The notes under the pieces: generated by a model
Seen by the model: only the letters and a program-made list of their open reading frames with translations
Databases searched by the model: none
Told to the model about the DNA's origin: nothing
From: Candidatus Omnitrophota bacterium
GTDB lineage: Bacteria; Omnitrophota; Omnitrophia; Omnitrophales; Aquincolibacteriaceae
Length of the DNA stretch: 42,091 bases
NCBI GenBank assembly: GCA_903819565.1
Contig: CAIJDY010000102.1
Location: forward strand, 1 to 42,091
Reading direction: 5' to 3'
Part shown: piece by piece, positions 29,671-39,901 of the stretch
Layout: each line of letters starts with the position of its first letter
Position numbering within the stretch: the first letter of the stretch is position 1
Position numbers and translations under genes: made by a program

Positions 29671-29706
29671 AAGGGACAAGCCGTTCAAAACTCGGGCTTG
29701 TCCCTT
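29671..29706 (-). terminator. Rho-independent terminator between convergent genes
   Basis: Perfect 12-bp stem aagggacaagcc/ggcttgtccctt; T-rich tract follows on the minus strand (CCCTTTTTCTTTTC). Confidence 0.8.
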
Positions 29707-29741
29707 CCGGGGATAGAACGTCCCTTTTTTCTGCGACGTCC

Positions 29742-30191
29742 CTACTTTTTTTCGGTTTCGACGTCTTTTTTATCCTGGAGTGCTTCCTTCTTAGCCTTGT
29801 GCAGTTCTTTTTTGTCCTGCCGCAATTCCTTCTTCGCGCCGTGCAGTTCTTTTTTGTCCTGCTGCATCTGTTTGACATTTTCCTGATGGAGCGCCTTGAG
29901 CTTCGCGCGGAGTTCCTTGGCCTTCGCGGTGTCCCCTGCCACTTTCGCTTCTTTGAGCTGGGCCCGCAGCTCTTTTTCCTCCGACTTGGCCTCCTGAGTG
30001 TCCTTCTTCGTTTCTTCCTTCTGCTCCTTGATCTTCGTCTTATCGGACGCGACCTCTTCCTTGAGGCTCGTCGTTGTTGTCGTTGTCGTTACCGTAGTCC
30101 CGCTTTCTTCGGCATAAACTTTTGCCGTTCCGGATAACGTCACACAAAAAGCAACCGCTATCATCAACCAAAACATCTTCTTCATTTTCAT
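29742..30191 (-). CDS. Secreted Lys/Glu-rich coiled-coil repeat protein
   Basis: 149 aa, signal peptide, TTVTTTTTTTS linker, repeats such as QQDKKELHGAKKELRQDKKELHKAKKEALQDKKD. Confidence 0.75.
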   Translation of the reverse strand: MKMKKMFWLMIAVAFCVTLSGTAKVYAEESGTTVTTTTTTTSLKEEVASDKTKIKEQKEETKKDTQEAKSEEKELRAQLKEAKVAGDTAKAKELRAKLKALHQENVKQMQQDKKELHGAKKELRQDKKELHKAKKEALQDKKDVETEKK

Positions 30192-30291
30192 TCTCCTTCT
30201 TCTTGGATTTGGAAAGATCGAGTCCCGGACAACGGCTCATTTTATACTAAAAAAAATTCCGGGGCAAGTGCCCCCGAACACCCTGTGATTC

Positions 30292-30837
30292 CTAAAACTG
30301 GACCTTCACGTCCGCGGTCTCCTCCTTGGGAATTTCCAGCAGGGAACGGCGCGTGTAACCGAGCCCGTTGGCCAGAAAAACGTCGGGGAGCTGCTGGATG
30401 CGGATGTTGTAAATGTTAACGCTTTCGTTGAAGAATTCACGGCGGTCCGCGTTGAGATAGAGTTCCGCGCTGACGGGATTGATAAGGATCTTCCCCGTCG
30501 CGTCTTCCAGGGAGAACCAGTCCGGCGTCGAGAATTCCTTCAGCGTCACCCAACTCCCGCTTTTCCCGGAGCTACGGTACTCTTCGATCTTGTAGTGGTA
30601 AAAAACGCTGTCCTCTTTGGAAAAGGGCGTTTGGGCCGTTCCGTGGAACGGCCGTGCGATGCCTTTCACCTCCACAAGTCCCATGGCGGCAGCGCGAATC
30701 GTGGAGGTCGGGATATTTTCGATCAATTTTTTCTTGGTACGGAGACTGAATCCGCGGAAAAATCCGACGATGCCGAACACGACCCCCAGACAGAGATAAC
30801 AGAATACTTTTGCTTCCGAATCATCCGAAGAACTCAT
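30292..30837 (-). CDS. GIDE-domain (MUL1-like) membrane protein
   Basis: N-terminal TM then KKLIENIPTSTIRAAAMGLVEVKGIARPF resembling the LIENTPTSKIRSxAMGxVEL GIDE motif; no RING motif seen. Confidence 0.7.
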   Translation of the reverse strand: MSSSDDSEAKVFCYLCLGVVFGIVGFFRGFSLRTKKKLIENIPTSTIRAAAMGLVEVKGIARPFHGTAQTPFSKEDSVFYHYKIEEYRSSGKSGSWVTLKEFSTPDWFSLEDATGKILINPVSAELYLNADRREFFNESVNIYNIRIQQLPDVFLANGLGYTRRSLLEIPKEETADVKVQF

Positions 30838-30985
30838 TGCCGGTTCTTTTCTCCCGGGTCTCCAGGACCCCGCTCACCATCCGCGTCATCGAAGAAGCCG
30901 GACCTCCGCTTCGCGCCATATTTTACCATCCCCGGCGATTGAAATTAAGGCATAATAGACAAGAAAGAAAAGAGGCTCGGAACTG

Positions 30986-32056
30986 ATGATGACGGCAAAG
31001 TATTGGCAGCCCATAAAAGACGGACGGGTCCAGTGCGATATTTGTCCGCGCCATTGCAAGCTAGCCGCCGGGCAGCGGGGTTTTTGCTTTGTGCGGGCCT
31101 GCCGGGACGGCCAGATCGCGCTCACGACTTACGGCCGTTCCAGCGGTTTCTGCGTGGACCCGATCGAGAAAAAACCCCTTTTTCATTTCCTGCCCGGCAC
31201 CCCGGTCCTTTCGTTCGGGACCGCAGGCTGCAACCTCGGTTGCGTCTTCTGCCAGAACGCGGACATCAGCCACTCCCGCGAAATGGACACGCTCGCCGAC
31301 ACGGCGTCCCCGGAACTTATCGCGAAAGCGGCGCAAACGCTCAACTGCCGCAGCGTTGCGTTCACCTACAACGAGCCGCACATCTTCCATGAATACGCGG
31401 TGGACACGGCGGAGGAATGCCGCAAACGCGGGATCAAGACCGTCGCCGTAACGGCCGGCTACGTGTGTCCCGAGCCCCGCAGGGAATTTTACGCGTCGAT
31501 GGATGCCGCGAACGTGGACCTGAAAGGCTTCAACGAACAGTTCTACCAAAAATACACGGGCAGTCAGCTTGCCCCGGTGCTCGAAACGCTTCTCTACCTC
31601 AAAAAAGAAACGCCCGTCTGGTTCGAGATCACGACGCTTCTCATCCCCGGTCTGAACGATTCCGAAACGGAACTGCAGGCCATGACGCAGTGGCTTGTCG
31701 AAAACCTCGGGCCGGACGTTCCGCTTCATTTCACGGCGTTCCACCCGGCCTACAAGCTTGCCGGCCCGCCGCCGACGCCCGTCTCAACGCTCCTCATGGC
31801 CCGCGGCATCGCGCTCGCGAACGGGATCCGTTATTGCTACACGGGGAACATCCCCTACCCCGAAGGCGAAACGACCCTCTGCCACTCCTGCGGGGAAAAA
31901 CTGATCGGCCGTGACGGTTATGAGATCGCGGATTGGAATCTCCGGGAGAACGGACTGTGTCAGTTTTGCGGAACGGCCTGTCCCGGCGTTTTCGAGCCAA
32001 AACCCGGAGCCTGGGGGTCCCAACGGCTTCCGGTCAGGCTGGGAGATTTCGCTTAG
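30986..32056 (+). CDS. amrS: AmmeMemoRadiSam system radical SAM enzyme
   Basis: QCDICPRHCKLAAGQRGFCFVR, SFGTAGCNLGCVFCQNADIS, AFTYNEPHIFHEYAVDTAEECRKRG, GTACPG near the C-terminus; TAG stop. Confidence 0.95.
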   Translation: MMTAKYWQPIKDGRVQCDICPRHCKLAAGQRGFCFVRACRDGQIALTTYGRSSGFCVDPIEKKPLFHFLPGTPVLSFGTAGCNLGCVFCQNADISHSREMDTLADTASPELIAKAAQTLNCRSVAFTYNEPHIFHEYAVDTAEECRKRGIKTVAVTAGYVCPEPRREFYASMDAANVDLKGFNEQFYQKYTGSQLAPVLETLLYLKKETPVWFEITTLLIPGLNDSETELQAMTQWLVENLGPDVPLHFTAFHPAYKLAGPPPTPVSTLLMARGIALANGIRYCYTGNIPYPEGETTLCHSCGEKLIGRDGYEIADWNLRENGLCQFCGTACPGVFEPKPGAWGSQRLPVRLGDFA

Positions 32057-32057
32057 A

Positions 32058-32576
32058 TCATGCGGCTTTTAATAGTTGATCGCTGTAAGAATCCGCCAGC
32101 AGGTCCTTTTTCCTGATCCCGAGAAGCCGCCGGTAGGCTTCACACTGCCTTCTGAGTTTTGCCTCGCCGCGCGCTCCCCGGGGGCCAAAAACCTCGATCT
32201 CCACAAAGCGTCCGAGCCGCTTGACGCGATCGATGTGGAACTTGGTGTTCTTGATAAAAAAGATCTCGCGCTGTTTATCCACGACGGTCAGGACCCCGAG
32301 CGTGGAGGCAAGGACTTCTTTCACGGCCGCCCTGTTCCTGCATGCCGCCAGGATGGAATCGCACTTTTTGGAATTTTTTTGGTCCGCGCGCTGGTAGTAG
32401 ATCAGGGCGTTCTCGATACGGCCTTCCCGGAGTTTCAGACGGCCGAAAGGAATGCGGAAATAGGTATCGATCTGACGGTCGAGGCCTTTAAAAACCGCGC
32501 CCTGCGAAATCAGGATTCTGCGGACGCCGGCCGGATCGTGGCACCGCGCCTTGACCTCAAGGCTGAGCGAGCCCAC
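32058..32576 (-). CDS. CYTH domain protein (class IV adenylate cyclase/triphosphatase-like)
   Basis: [60 protein letters not shown]. Confidence 0.88.
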   Translation of the reverse strand: MGSLSLEVKARCHDPAGVRRILISQGAVFKGLDRQIDTYFRIPFGRLKLREGRIENALIYYQRADQKNSKKCDSILAACRNRAAVKEVLASTLGVLTVVDKQREIFFIKNTKFHIDRVKRLGRFVEIEVFGPRGARGEAKLRRQCEAYRRLLGIRKKDLLADSYSDQLLKAA

Positions 32577-33810
32577 GATTTCCTTCGGGCGGTGTGAGGG
32601 GGAGCGTGAACGTGAACGTCGAACCTTTTCCCCTCTGGCTATCGACCCAGACCACCCCGCCGTGCGCTTCGACCAAACGCTTCACGATGGCCAATCCGAG
32701 ACCGGTGCTGGTTTCCCCGCCCGTGGGACGCACCGACGTCTTGCTGAAAAAAGCGAAGAGTTGCGGCAGCTCGGCCGCGGGAATTCCCTGCCCCTGGTCC
32801 GCAACCGAGATCGCGACGGCCGCTTCGAGGCAAACGGCCTTCAGGATGATCTGCGTGTGCGGATTCGAGAATTTAAGGGCGTTCGTGATGAGATTATTGA
32901 TCACCTGCTCGATACGTTCCGGATCGATCCACAGCACCGGCAGCTCGGGGGGCATTTCCAGAACAAGCTCCGTCGCTTTCGCCTGGGCCAGAAGGCTGTT
33001 CGTCTTGTGGATCTCCTGAAGAAAGACACCCAGGTCCACTTTTTTTAACCGGAGATCCAGCCGGCCGGACTCGATCGTGCTGACATCCAGGAGATCATTG
33101 ATCAACACGAGCATTTTCGAACAGTGCCGGACGATCGCCTGCAGCGGCTCTTTTTGGGCCGGAGAAGTTTCCCCCAGCACGCCCTCCTCCAAAAGTTCCG
33201 CGTAACCTCTAATCACCGTGATCGGACTCCGGAGATCATGCGCCGCGATCCCCAGGAACTTGTTCTTCTGGTCGTTCAATTCCACCAGCTGCTCGTAAAG
33301 CCGTCCCTTCTCCGCGGTCAGGGCGAGCTGTCCGGCGATCTCCTGAAAAAGCCTGACGTGGACATCCCGGTAAGTGTTGGGCTTCAGGCTCGAAAAAAAG
33401 ATGAACCCGATCGGCTTCCCCAAAGCGACCAGCGGGCAGGTCAGGCTCGAACGCATGCCTTCCGCCACGATCCTTTGGGTGGAATCCGAGGAGGGATGGT
33501 CTTTGAGATAAGCGACCAGATCATTCAGGACCCGGGGCCGCCCGGTGCGGAGGATGTGTTCAAGGCTGCTGCCTTCCATGGAAGCCGCGTAACCTTTCAC
33601 GATCTTCATCTCGCGGGCTTCGGAACGGGACCAGCGGGCGCGCAACCGGCGGCCGCCATTTTCAAGGAGGGAAAAACCGATGCGGTCATAGGGAAGCGCC
33701 TGTTTTAAAGCGCCGTAGGCATAATCCATAACCTCATCCAGCACAAGACCGGCGTTGATCCTCTCGGTAATGTGAAGGAGTACTTCCAACTCTTCTTCGC
33801 GCGTCAGCAC
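32557..33810 (-). CDS. GAF-domain sensor histidine kinase
   Basis: H-box [24 protein letters not shown]-box [36 protein letters not shown]. Confidence 0.93.
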   Translation of the reverse strand: MLTREEELEVLLHITERINAGLVLDEVMDYAYGALKQALPYDRIGFSLLENGGRRLRARWSRSEAREMKIVKGYAASMEGSSLEHILRTGRPRVLNDLVAYLKDHPSSDSTQRIVAEGMRSSLTCPLVALGKPIGFIFFSSLKPNTYRDVHVRLFQEIAGQLALTAEKGRLYEQLVELNDQKNKFLGIAAHDLRSPITVIRGYAELLEEGVLGETSPAQKEPLQAIVRHCSKMLVLINDLLDVSTIESGRLDLRLKKVDLGVFLQEIHKTNSLLAQAKATELVLEMPPELPVLWIDPERIEQVINNLITNALKFSNPHTQIILKAVCLEAAVAISVADQGQGIPAAELPQLFAFFSKTSVRPTGGETSTGLGLAIVKRLVEAHGGVVWVDSQRGKGSTFTFTLPLTPPEGNRGLAQP

Positions 33811-33860
33811 TTTAAAATTCTTCCGCCGATCCTGGTTTTTTCGATCCGTGCCTGCTTCAC

Positions 33861-34724
33861 TTAAAAAGGCATCTTCAGTTTATTCTTGAGGGCCGACGCG
33901 GCTCCCTTGACCTCGCCCGTCACCGCGCCCGCGGTTTCTTTTAAAGCCCCTTCCGCCTGACCCGCGATCTGTCCGGAAACGTTTCCGGAGGCAGAGGTCA
34001 CCTTTTCCATGCCCATCGCGAACGATTGCCCGGCCATGTCCGTCGCGGAACCGAGGATTCCGGAGACGCTGCTCTCCAATCCGCCCAGATTGAAACCGCT
34101 GAGCATCGCGAGCGGTGTCTTCATCATGACCTTCCAGACGATCAGCTCCACCAGTTTATTGGGATCGGTGATATTGGTGTATTTTTCGTCCAGCCCGACG
34201 TTGAAATCTTTGGTGACGGGACTGCCGCCCGAATAATCCACATAGGACGCCGTCCCGACCCGGAGTCGGAAATTATCGATCTGGATCGCGGGCGCTTTCC
34301 CCGCTTTCGCAGGTGCCGGCTTTTTTCCCGGCTGGGAAGGTTTCTGCGCCTGGAGCGCCTTCAGGGAATCCAGGTTCAACTGGCGTTTTTCATTCTTAAC
34401 GACCGAGAACTGCTTCAGATCGAATTCCAGATCCGTCAGGTGGATCTTTCCTTTCAAAATACTCTGAAGGTCATAGGCCACGAAGATCCGGGGGATCTCG
34501 ACAAAAGTCGTGCTGTGGAAGCCCGCGGGATTCCTGAGCACAAGATCTTCGATGTCAAAATAAGGCTGCGTCAGGCCCAGGTCGAGCTTTTTAATAGTCA
34601 ACGGCATGCCGGTCACGGCCCGGACACCGTTCTCCACGGCCGCCTTAACGACGGTGTTACGGGCGAGCACCAAAATCGCCAACGTGATAAATACAACGAG
34701 AAAAAGATCCGCTATTTTTTTCAT
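33861..34724 (-). CDS. AsmA/DUF748-like membrane-anchored protein
   Basis: 287 aa; N-terminal [31 protein letters not shown]...[14 protein letters not shown] layout typical of AsmA-like proteins. Confidence 0.65.
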   Translation of the reverse strand: MKKIADLFLVVFITLAILVLARNTVVKAAVENGVRAVTGMPLTIKKLDLGLTQPYFDIEDLVLRNPAGFHSTTFVEIPRIFVAYDLQSILKGKIHLTDLEFDLKQFSVVKNEKRQLNLDSLKALQAQKPSQPGKKPAPAKAGKAPAIQIDNFRLRVGTASYVDYSGGSPVTKDFNVGLDEKYTNITDPNKLVELIVWKVMMKTPLAMLSGFNLGGLESSVSGILGSATDMAGQSFAMGMEKVTSASGNVSGQIAGQAEGALKETAGAVTGEVKGAASALKNKLKMPF

Positions 34725-34810
34725 AACCGCCTCCTGTCAGACTTTATGTTCCGATGTTCCGGCAGCCTCTTGAACCGGCCGCCGGCCGCTCTTCGTCATT
34801 AATTTACCAC

Positions 34811-36559
34811 TTAATGTTTTTGAGGTATAGACGTTTTGGCCATGCTCTTGAAAATGGCTTCCTCGACCGCGACCTCTTTGCGCGCCCGGATACGGCTTAA
34901 ATGCTGGTCAATGCGTTCCGGCGCGATCCCGAATTGCTCCAGGACCACGCGGTTGAGCTCGTGGCTGGCCTCCCACTCTTCCATCACCACAATGTCCGCG
35001 CCCAGCTCGTAAAGCTGCGGCATCTGGGTCTCATAGCGCGTACGGACCGCCAGGATCACTTCGGGATTCAGGTCCTGCACCATGCGGATGATCTGCGTCA
35101 TGCCCAGCACGTCGGGAAAACTCACGATCACCGCTTTCGCGCGGCGGATCCCCGCGCGTTTCATGACCTCCCGGTTCACGGCGTCCCCGTAGATCGCCTT
35201 CATATGAAGCTTCTTCGCGTCACGGACCTTCGAGGGATTCATCTCGAGGATCACGAACGGGATCTTCTCCCCCAAAAAAGCATTCGCAAGATCACGTCCC
35301 GTCGGCCCGAACCCGCAGAGGATCACATGACCGGTCAGGGAAGACAACGTCCGGTCCTCTTTGGCCCAGCTCTGCGGCGGAACCCCGAAGATCACGAACC
35401 GCCCAAGAACCCGTAGGACCACGGGAATGGCCGCGAAGAGCAGCGGCGTCATCAGCATGGTCAGGAACGCCGTGGAAAGCAGGACCTGATAAAGGACGCT
35501 GCTGATATGCCCGGACCCGCGCGCCATTTCGATCAAAACGAACGAGAACTCCCCAATCTGCGAAAGGATGATCCCGGTGATCACCGCCACGCGCGGCGGA
35601 AAGCCGAAGGCCATGATCAGGAACGTCATGATGACGAAGTTGATGAAGAGGACCAGGCTCACCACGGACAGGACCAGCACGATGTGCTGGAAGAAAAATC
35701 CCGCGTCGAACAAAAGGCCGATCGAGACGAAAAAAATACTCACGAAAAGGTGACGGAACGGAATGATGTCGCCGATCAGCTGGTGGGAAAAATTCGTGTT
35801 GGCGAACATGAACCCCGCGAGCAGCGCGCCGATCGCCGCCGAAAGGCCCAGGGCCCCGCTCACCCAGGCCATCCCGAGGCACACGACGACCGAAAAAAGG
35901 AACAGGATCTCCCGGTTCCGGATGACCGCCACGCGGTGCAGTAACCCCGGAAGAAGAAAACGCGAGAAAACGAACGCCCCGGCCAGAAGCATGACCGTTT
36001 TTAAAAAAGCGATGACCAGCGAGAACCCCACGGTCCCCCCGGACTGGCCGAAAGCGGACAGGAAGATCATGAGCGGGACCACGGCAAGGTCCTGAAAAAT
36101 AAGGATGGAGATCGCGATCCGGCCGTGCGGCGTATCGATCTCGCCGCGATCCAGCAGGTATTTGAGCACGATCGCCGTCGAGCTCAGCGCGATCACCGCG
36201 CCGAGGAAGAAACCCTCGTAGAACGTCCAGTGTTTCCACCAGGCGAACGCCAGCGACAGGACGATGGAAATAAAGATCTGAAGCGTTCCGCCCACGATCG
36301 CGAGGTTTTGCATCCCGCGCAGGCGGTCCACCGAAAACTCCAGGCCTATCGTGAGCATCAACAACACGACCCCGATCTCGGCAAGCATGCGGACGTGCTC
36401 ATCGCTCGAAAGGAGCCCGATGCCGTGCGGCCCGATGATCACGCCCGTGAGTAAAAAACCCAGGATGGCAGGAAGCTTGAACTTCTCAAAAAGAATGGCA
36501 ACAGCTGTCGCCGTCACAAGCACGATCAGAAGTTCGGTGAAAAATAAAGGGTTCGCCAT
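34811..36559 (-). CDS. CPA2-family cation:proton antiporter with TrkA-N domain (KefB/KefC-like)
   Basis: LPAILGFLLTGVIIGPHGIGLL, SSTAIVLKYLLDRGE, TrkA-N VILCGFGPTGRDLANAFL. ATG at 36559 after AAGGAAAG; track start 36637 probably too early. Confidence 0.93.
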   Translation of the reverse strand: MANPLFFTELLIVLVTATAVAILFEKFKLPAILGFLLTGVIIGPHGIGLLSSDEHVRMLAEIGVVLLMLTIGLEFSVDRLRGMQNLAIVGGTLQIFISIVLSLAFAWWKHWTFYEGFFLGAVIALSSTAIVLKYLLDRGEIDTPHGRIAISILIFQDLAVVPLMIFLSAFGQSGGTVGFSLVIAFLKTVMLLAGAFVFSRFLLPGLLHRVAVIRNREILFLFSVVVCLGMAWVSGALGLSAAIGALLAGFMFANTNFSHQLIGDIIPFRHLFVSIFFVSIGLLFDAGFFFQHIVLVLSVVSLVLFINFVIMTFLIMAFGFPPRVAVITGIILSQIGEFSFVLIEMARGSGHISSVLYQVLLSTAFLTMLMTPLLFAAIPVVLRVLGRFVIFGVPPQSWAKEDRTLSSLTGHVILCGFGPTGRDLANAFLGEKIPFVILEMNPSKVRDAKKLHMKAIYGDAVNREVMKRAGIRRAKAVIVSFPDVLGMTQIIRMVQDLNPEVILAVRTRYETQMPQLYELGADIVVMEEWEASHELNRVVLEQFGIAPERIDQHLSRIRARKEVAVEEAIFKSMAKTSIPQKH

Positions 36560-37044
36560 TACTTTCCTTGAAACAACTCCGCTACCGTTAAATAGAAAAT
36601 GCGTCCGTCGGAAATCGAGGACGAGAACAGTATACAAAACTTCAGGTGAAAGAATCCAGAATTAACAAGCGCCAACCTTCAATACAGGACCGATGCCAGG
36701 AGCCGCGCGTTGAGTGAGGCTGTCGGGTTGTCGAAGAATACAAATCCAACGGCTGTGATTTGATTGCGTTTCAGTTTTTGAATTGATTGGCGTTACTTAC
36801 CACCTAGTCAATGTAGTTTTATAGGAATCATCCTGATGTTTTCATGGAATTTAAAATTGAGTATTATAAATTAAAAATTTGATAGTAATTGCTATAAATA
36901 CACTTTATAAAATATATGAAAGACTTTTTTTGCTATAAAAATCACCTTGTATGTGGAGCTAAACTTGACTAGACTTGGGTTAGGAACAGAAGATGATGAT
37001 ACAGGATTCAGCGTGCGAACGCCGAGATTTCCGAAGGAGGAACC

Positions 37045-37527
37045 GTGAAGAATGATGGACTCTCGCTCAAATCTGAAAAGAAAGGGCCTCTCCCAGCTCC
37101 TCCAAACCAGGAGGGTTTTTCCCTAACCGAAGTCGTTTTCAGTCTCGTCATATTTTTAATGATCTGGTTGCCGACGGTTTCCGGCATCGTTGCCAGTGTT
37201 TATCTTAGCTCCTACATGAAACATAAAGTTCAAGCCATGTACTGGGCCCAAGAAAACATGGAAGAGCAACGGCGCAGTCCAACAAAGGGCAGCCGCACTT
37301 CGACAGTCCCGCTTGATACTCAAGGGACCATTGCTGACGGAACCTTTGACGTAGGGAAAAATAAGTATTTCAAGGCTACCGGCACCATCACCATCGAGAA
37401 CCTGGATGCCCATCAGCAAAGAGTGCGGGGCAAAATAGAATGGGATGAAAAAATTTTGGGGGGGAAGATTACTGTGCGGGAATACTACACGACCGATATC
37501 CTGAGAGACGAACCCGACTTCAACTAA
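37045..37527 (+). CDS. Prepilin-type minor pilin, PilV-like (cassette 1)
   Basis: QEG|FSLTEVVFSLVIFLMIW prepilin cleavage and helix; GAAGGAGGAACC-GTG start. Confidence 0.82.
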   Translation: MKNDGLSLKSEKKGPLPAPPNQEGFSLTEVVFSLVIFLMIWLPTVSGIVASVYLSSYMKHKVQAMYWAQENMEEQRRSPTKGSRTSTVPLDTQGTIADGTFDVGKNKYFKATGTITIENLDAHQQRVRGKIEWDEKILGGKITVREYYTTDILRDEPDFN

Positions 37528-37539
37528 GAAGGCGCCAAA

Positions 37540-38136
37540 ATGATGAAAAAGGCCGGTCAGTTTAGCGATGAGAGAACGAGGAAATTCCGGGAAAAAGGGT
37601 TTACCCTTATGGAGATTGTTATAGCCGGGACCATTTCAGCTATGTTCGCGGGGGTTCTCATCGCCGCCCTTACCGCCTCCAGGCAAGTTTGTACACGTAT
37701 CAGCGCGGAACAGGGACTCCAGCAGGTTGCGAACGTTATTTTGAACAAGATCGTTAAAGGCAGTTTTGAACCCGGCAACGGAACCATCCGCCTCTCTGAA
37801 GCATCCCAATGCACCATCAACAATCTAACTTCCCTTTCTTTCCAAATGAATGATTCCCCCAACCCCCAAATAAGGCGGTACTACTTGGCCAATGTGGGCA
37901 ACGGAAGAACGTCTCTTTTATACAATCACCCGACAGCCGCTGGCGTTCAAGACGAGGTCATCTATACCGCTCCAGCCGGAACCAGTTTAAAGCTGCGGTT
38001 CCGGCCATCGGAGGACAATCCCCTTGACTCGACATCTGTCGGGATTGATATCGCCATCATTCAGACTATTTCCGGGCGGACTATTTCCGCTGAGGCATCG
38101 ACACTGGTCAACTTGAGAAATCGGGGGAGGCTATAG
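37540..38136 (+). CDS. Prepilin-type minor pilin, PilW-like (cassette 1)
   Basis: EKG|FTLMEIVIAGTISAMFAGVLIAAL. Confidence 0.82.
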   Translation: MMKKAGQFSDERTRKFREKGFTLMEIVIAGTISAMFAGVLIAALTASRQVCTRISAEQGLQQVANVILNKIVKGSFEPGNGTIRLSEASQCTINNLTSLSFQMNDSPNPQIRRYYLANVGNGRTSLLYNHPTAAGVQDEVIYTAPAGTSLKLRFRPSEDNPLDSTSVGIDIAIIQTISGRTISAEASTLVNLRNRGRL

Positions 38137-38138
38137 CC

Positions 38139-39431
38139 ATGACAGCTCCTCTAAAGCAAGAACGCGGTTTTGTTTTAATCCTGTCCTTGTTGTGCATTTT
38201 TCTAGTAACGGCCTTCTTGGCATCTTTTTTCGTGATCGTAAGCGGCGGTGTCAAACAGGCTACCCGGATGACGGACAACATGCGCGCTTATTATATTGCG
38301 GACGCTGGGCTCACTTATGGCTTTACACAGCTGAGAAATCAAGCCAATCCGCCGGATGAAACTCTTAATTACAACAACGATAAATATTACGTTGATGCAG
38401 ACAAAAAACGCTTCGGAAGTTACGCGGTCAAGATCACGAACGATGGGGCGACTTCTTGTCGGATTTACACATTGGAATCGCGGGGCGTTTTTGGTAATGC
38501 GACAAAAACCCTGACGCTCACCGCCCATACGGGCTCCATGGCTGAATGGAGTTATCTCAGCAAGTCCGAAACGTCTCCTGCCCTGGGGAAACTGTGGTGG
38601 GTCACAGGAATGGTCACGTCGGGAAAAGTTCACACAAACGATCAGCTGAACATCTTTGGCAATCCCGATTTTGAAGGTCCGGTCAGCCAAACGAAGACTG
38701 CCATTAACTACTATCACGGAGGACCGCCCAAGGACAATCCGAACTTCGAAGAGGGAATTACGCTGGGCGCCAGCGAAATTGCTTTCCCGTCAACAACCAT
38801 GCTGTCCCCTATCCAGAGCGGTGCAAGCAAGGACCCGAAATATTCCCTGAAAGGTGAGACAAGCATTGTGTTAAACGCTGACGGCACCATGACCGTGAAG
38901 AACAGCGGAAAAACAAGTACTTTGCCGATGCCCTCGAGCAAAGCCGTTTATGTCGCCGACGGTAACGTGAATGTCCAAGGACAGCTGAACGGCCAGCTTA
39001 CGATCGGCACCAATTCCACAATCACGATCACTGAAGACATCACCTATAAATCCAATCCCAGGCTACCAGGATCTACAAGCACTGATACGCTGGGGCTGGT
39101 GGCAAAAGGAGATGTCATCATCTCGAAAAATGCTTCCCCGAAAAATAACGGCATTGAAATCGACGCTTACATCGTTTCCACCGACGGATCCTTTAAAGTT
39201 GAAAACTACGGAACCGGCTTCAAAGGAGATATGGTTCAGTTTGGCGGCTTGGCAAATAGCGTCTGCGGCCCAACGGGCGTCGTGGATTCTTCCGGAAATG
39301 TAAAAGCTGGTTATAACCAGCTTCAATATTACGACGAACGATTCAAAAAGACGGCACCACCCTTGTTTCCGCCCATCCGAAGCACGGATGGCAGAGCCGT
39401 ATATTCTAGAGACAGTTTTAGCGAAAGTTAA
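38139..39431 (+). CDS. PilX-like pilus assembly protein (cassette 1)
   Basis: ERG|FVLILSLLCIFLVTAFLASFFVIVSGG...MRAYYIADAGLTYGFTQLRNQ; 430 aa. Confidence 0.78.
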   Translation: MTAPLKQERGFVLILSLLCIFLVTAFLASFFVIVSGGVKQATRMTDNMRAYYIADAGLTYGFTQLRNQANPPDETLNYNNDKYYVDADKKRFGSYAVKITNDGATSCRIYTLESRGVFGNATKTLTLTAHTGSMAEWSYLSKSETSPALGKLWWVTGMVTSGKVHTNDQLNIFGNPDFEGPVSQTKTAINYYHGGPPKDNPNFEEGITLGASEIAFPSTTMLSPIQSGASKDPKYSLKGETSIVLNADGTMTVKNSGKTSTLPMPSSKAVYVADGNVNVQGQLNGQLTIGTNSTITITEDITYKSNPRLPGSTSTDTLGLVAKGDVIISKNASPKNNGIEIDAYIVSTDGSFKVENYGTGFKGDMVQFGGLANSVCGPTGVVDSSGNVKAGYNQLQYYDERFKKTAPPLFPPIRSTDGRAVYSRDSFSES

Positions 39432-39454
39432 AGGAGGAGTTCTTTCAAACGCCT

Positions 39455-39901
39455 ATGACAGAATCCGCGAAAAAGGTCCTTTGGATCGCAATTGTTTTCT
39501 TGGTGCTGATAACCTTCGCCTGGCACTCCTTGTCCATGCTAGCCTCGGCTCGCGGAACGGCAACGCCTCCCGTTCCACCGGCACCCACATTCACGGAGGG
39601 CTCTTCTTCTCCTTCTTCGGATTCCGATATCGTCGAGAGAAGGATCCTCACTAATCAAGAAATAGAAACAAGGATCGAGGAAAAACAAAGACGTCTGAAA
39701 ACCCTGGAAGCATTAAAAACTGAGAGACAGAAAAAGGCGGACATTGTAATCGCTAGAGTGAGGGAAGAAAACCATTCACCGGTCTCTCCCGAGCTAAAAG
39801 AACTAAAAGAAACAATACCCGCACAGTCCGACGATGCCGAAAAAGAACGGTCCGAAGAAATACTCAACGGCATTCGGGATCATCGTTACTTCGCTCACTA
39901 G
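39455..39901 (+). CDS. Single-TM protein of unknown function with charged coiled-coil C-terminus
   Basis: 148 aa; N-terminal TM (VLWIAIVFLVLITFAW), Pro/Ser linker, RIEEKQRRLKTLEALKTERQKK; same orientation as the pilin genes. Confidence 0.55.
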   Translation: MTESAKKVLWIAIVFLVLITFAWHSLSMLASARGTATPPVPPAPTFTEGSSSPSSDSDIVERRILTNQEIETRIEEKQRRLKTLEALKTERQKKADIVIARVREENHSPVSPELKELKETIPAQSDDAEKERSEEILNGIRDHRYFAH

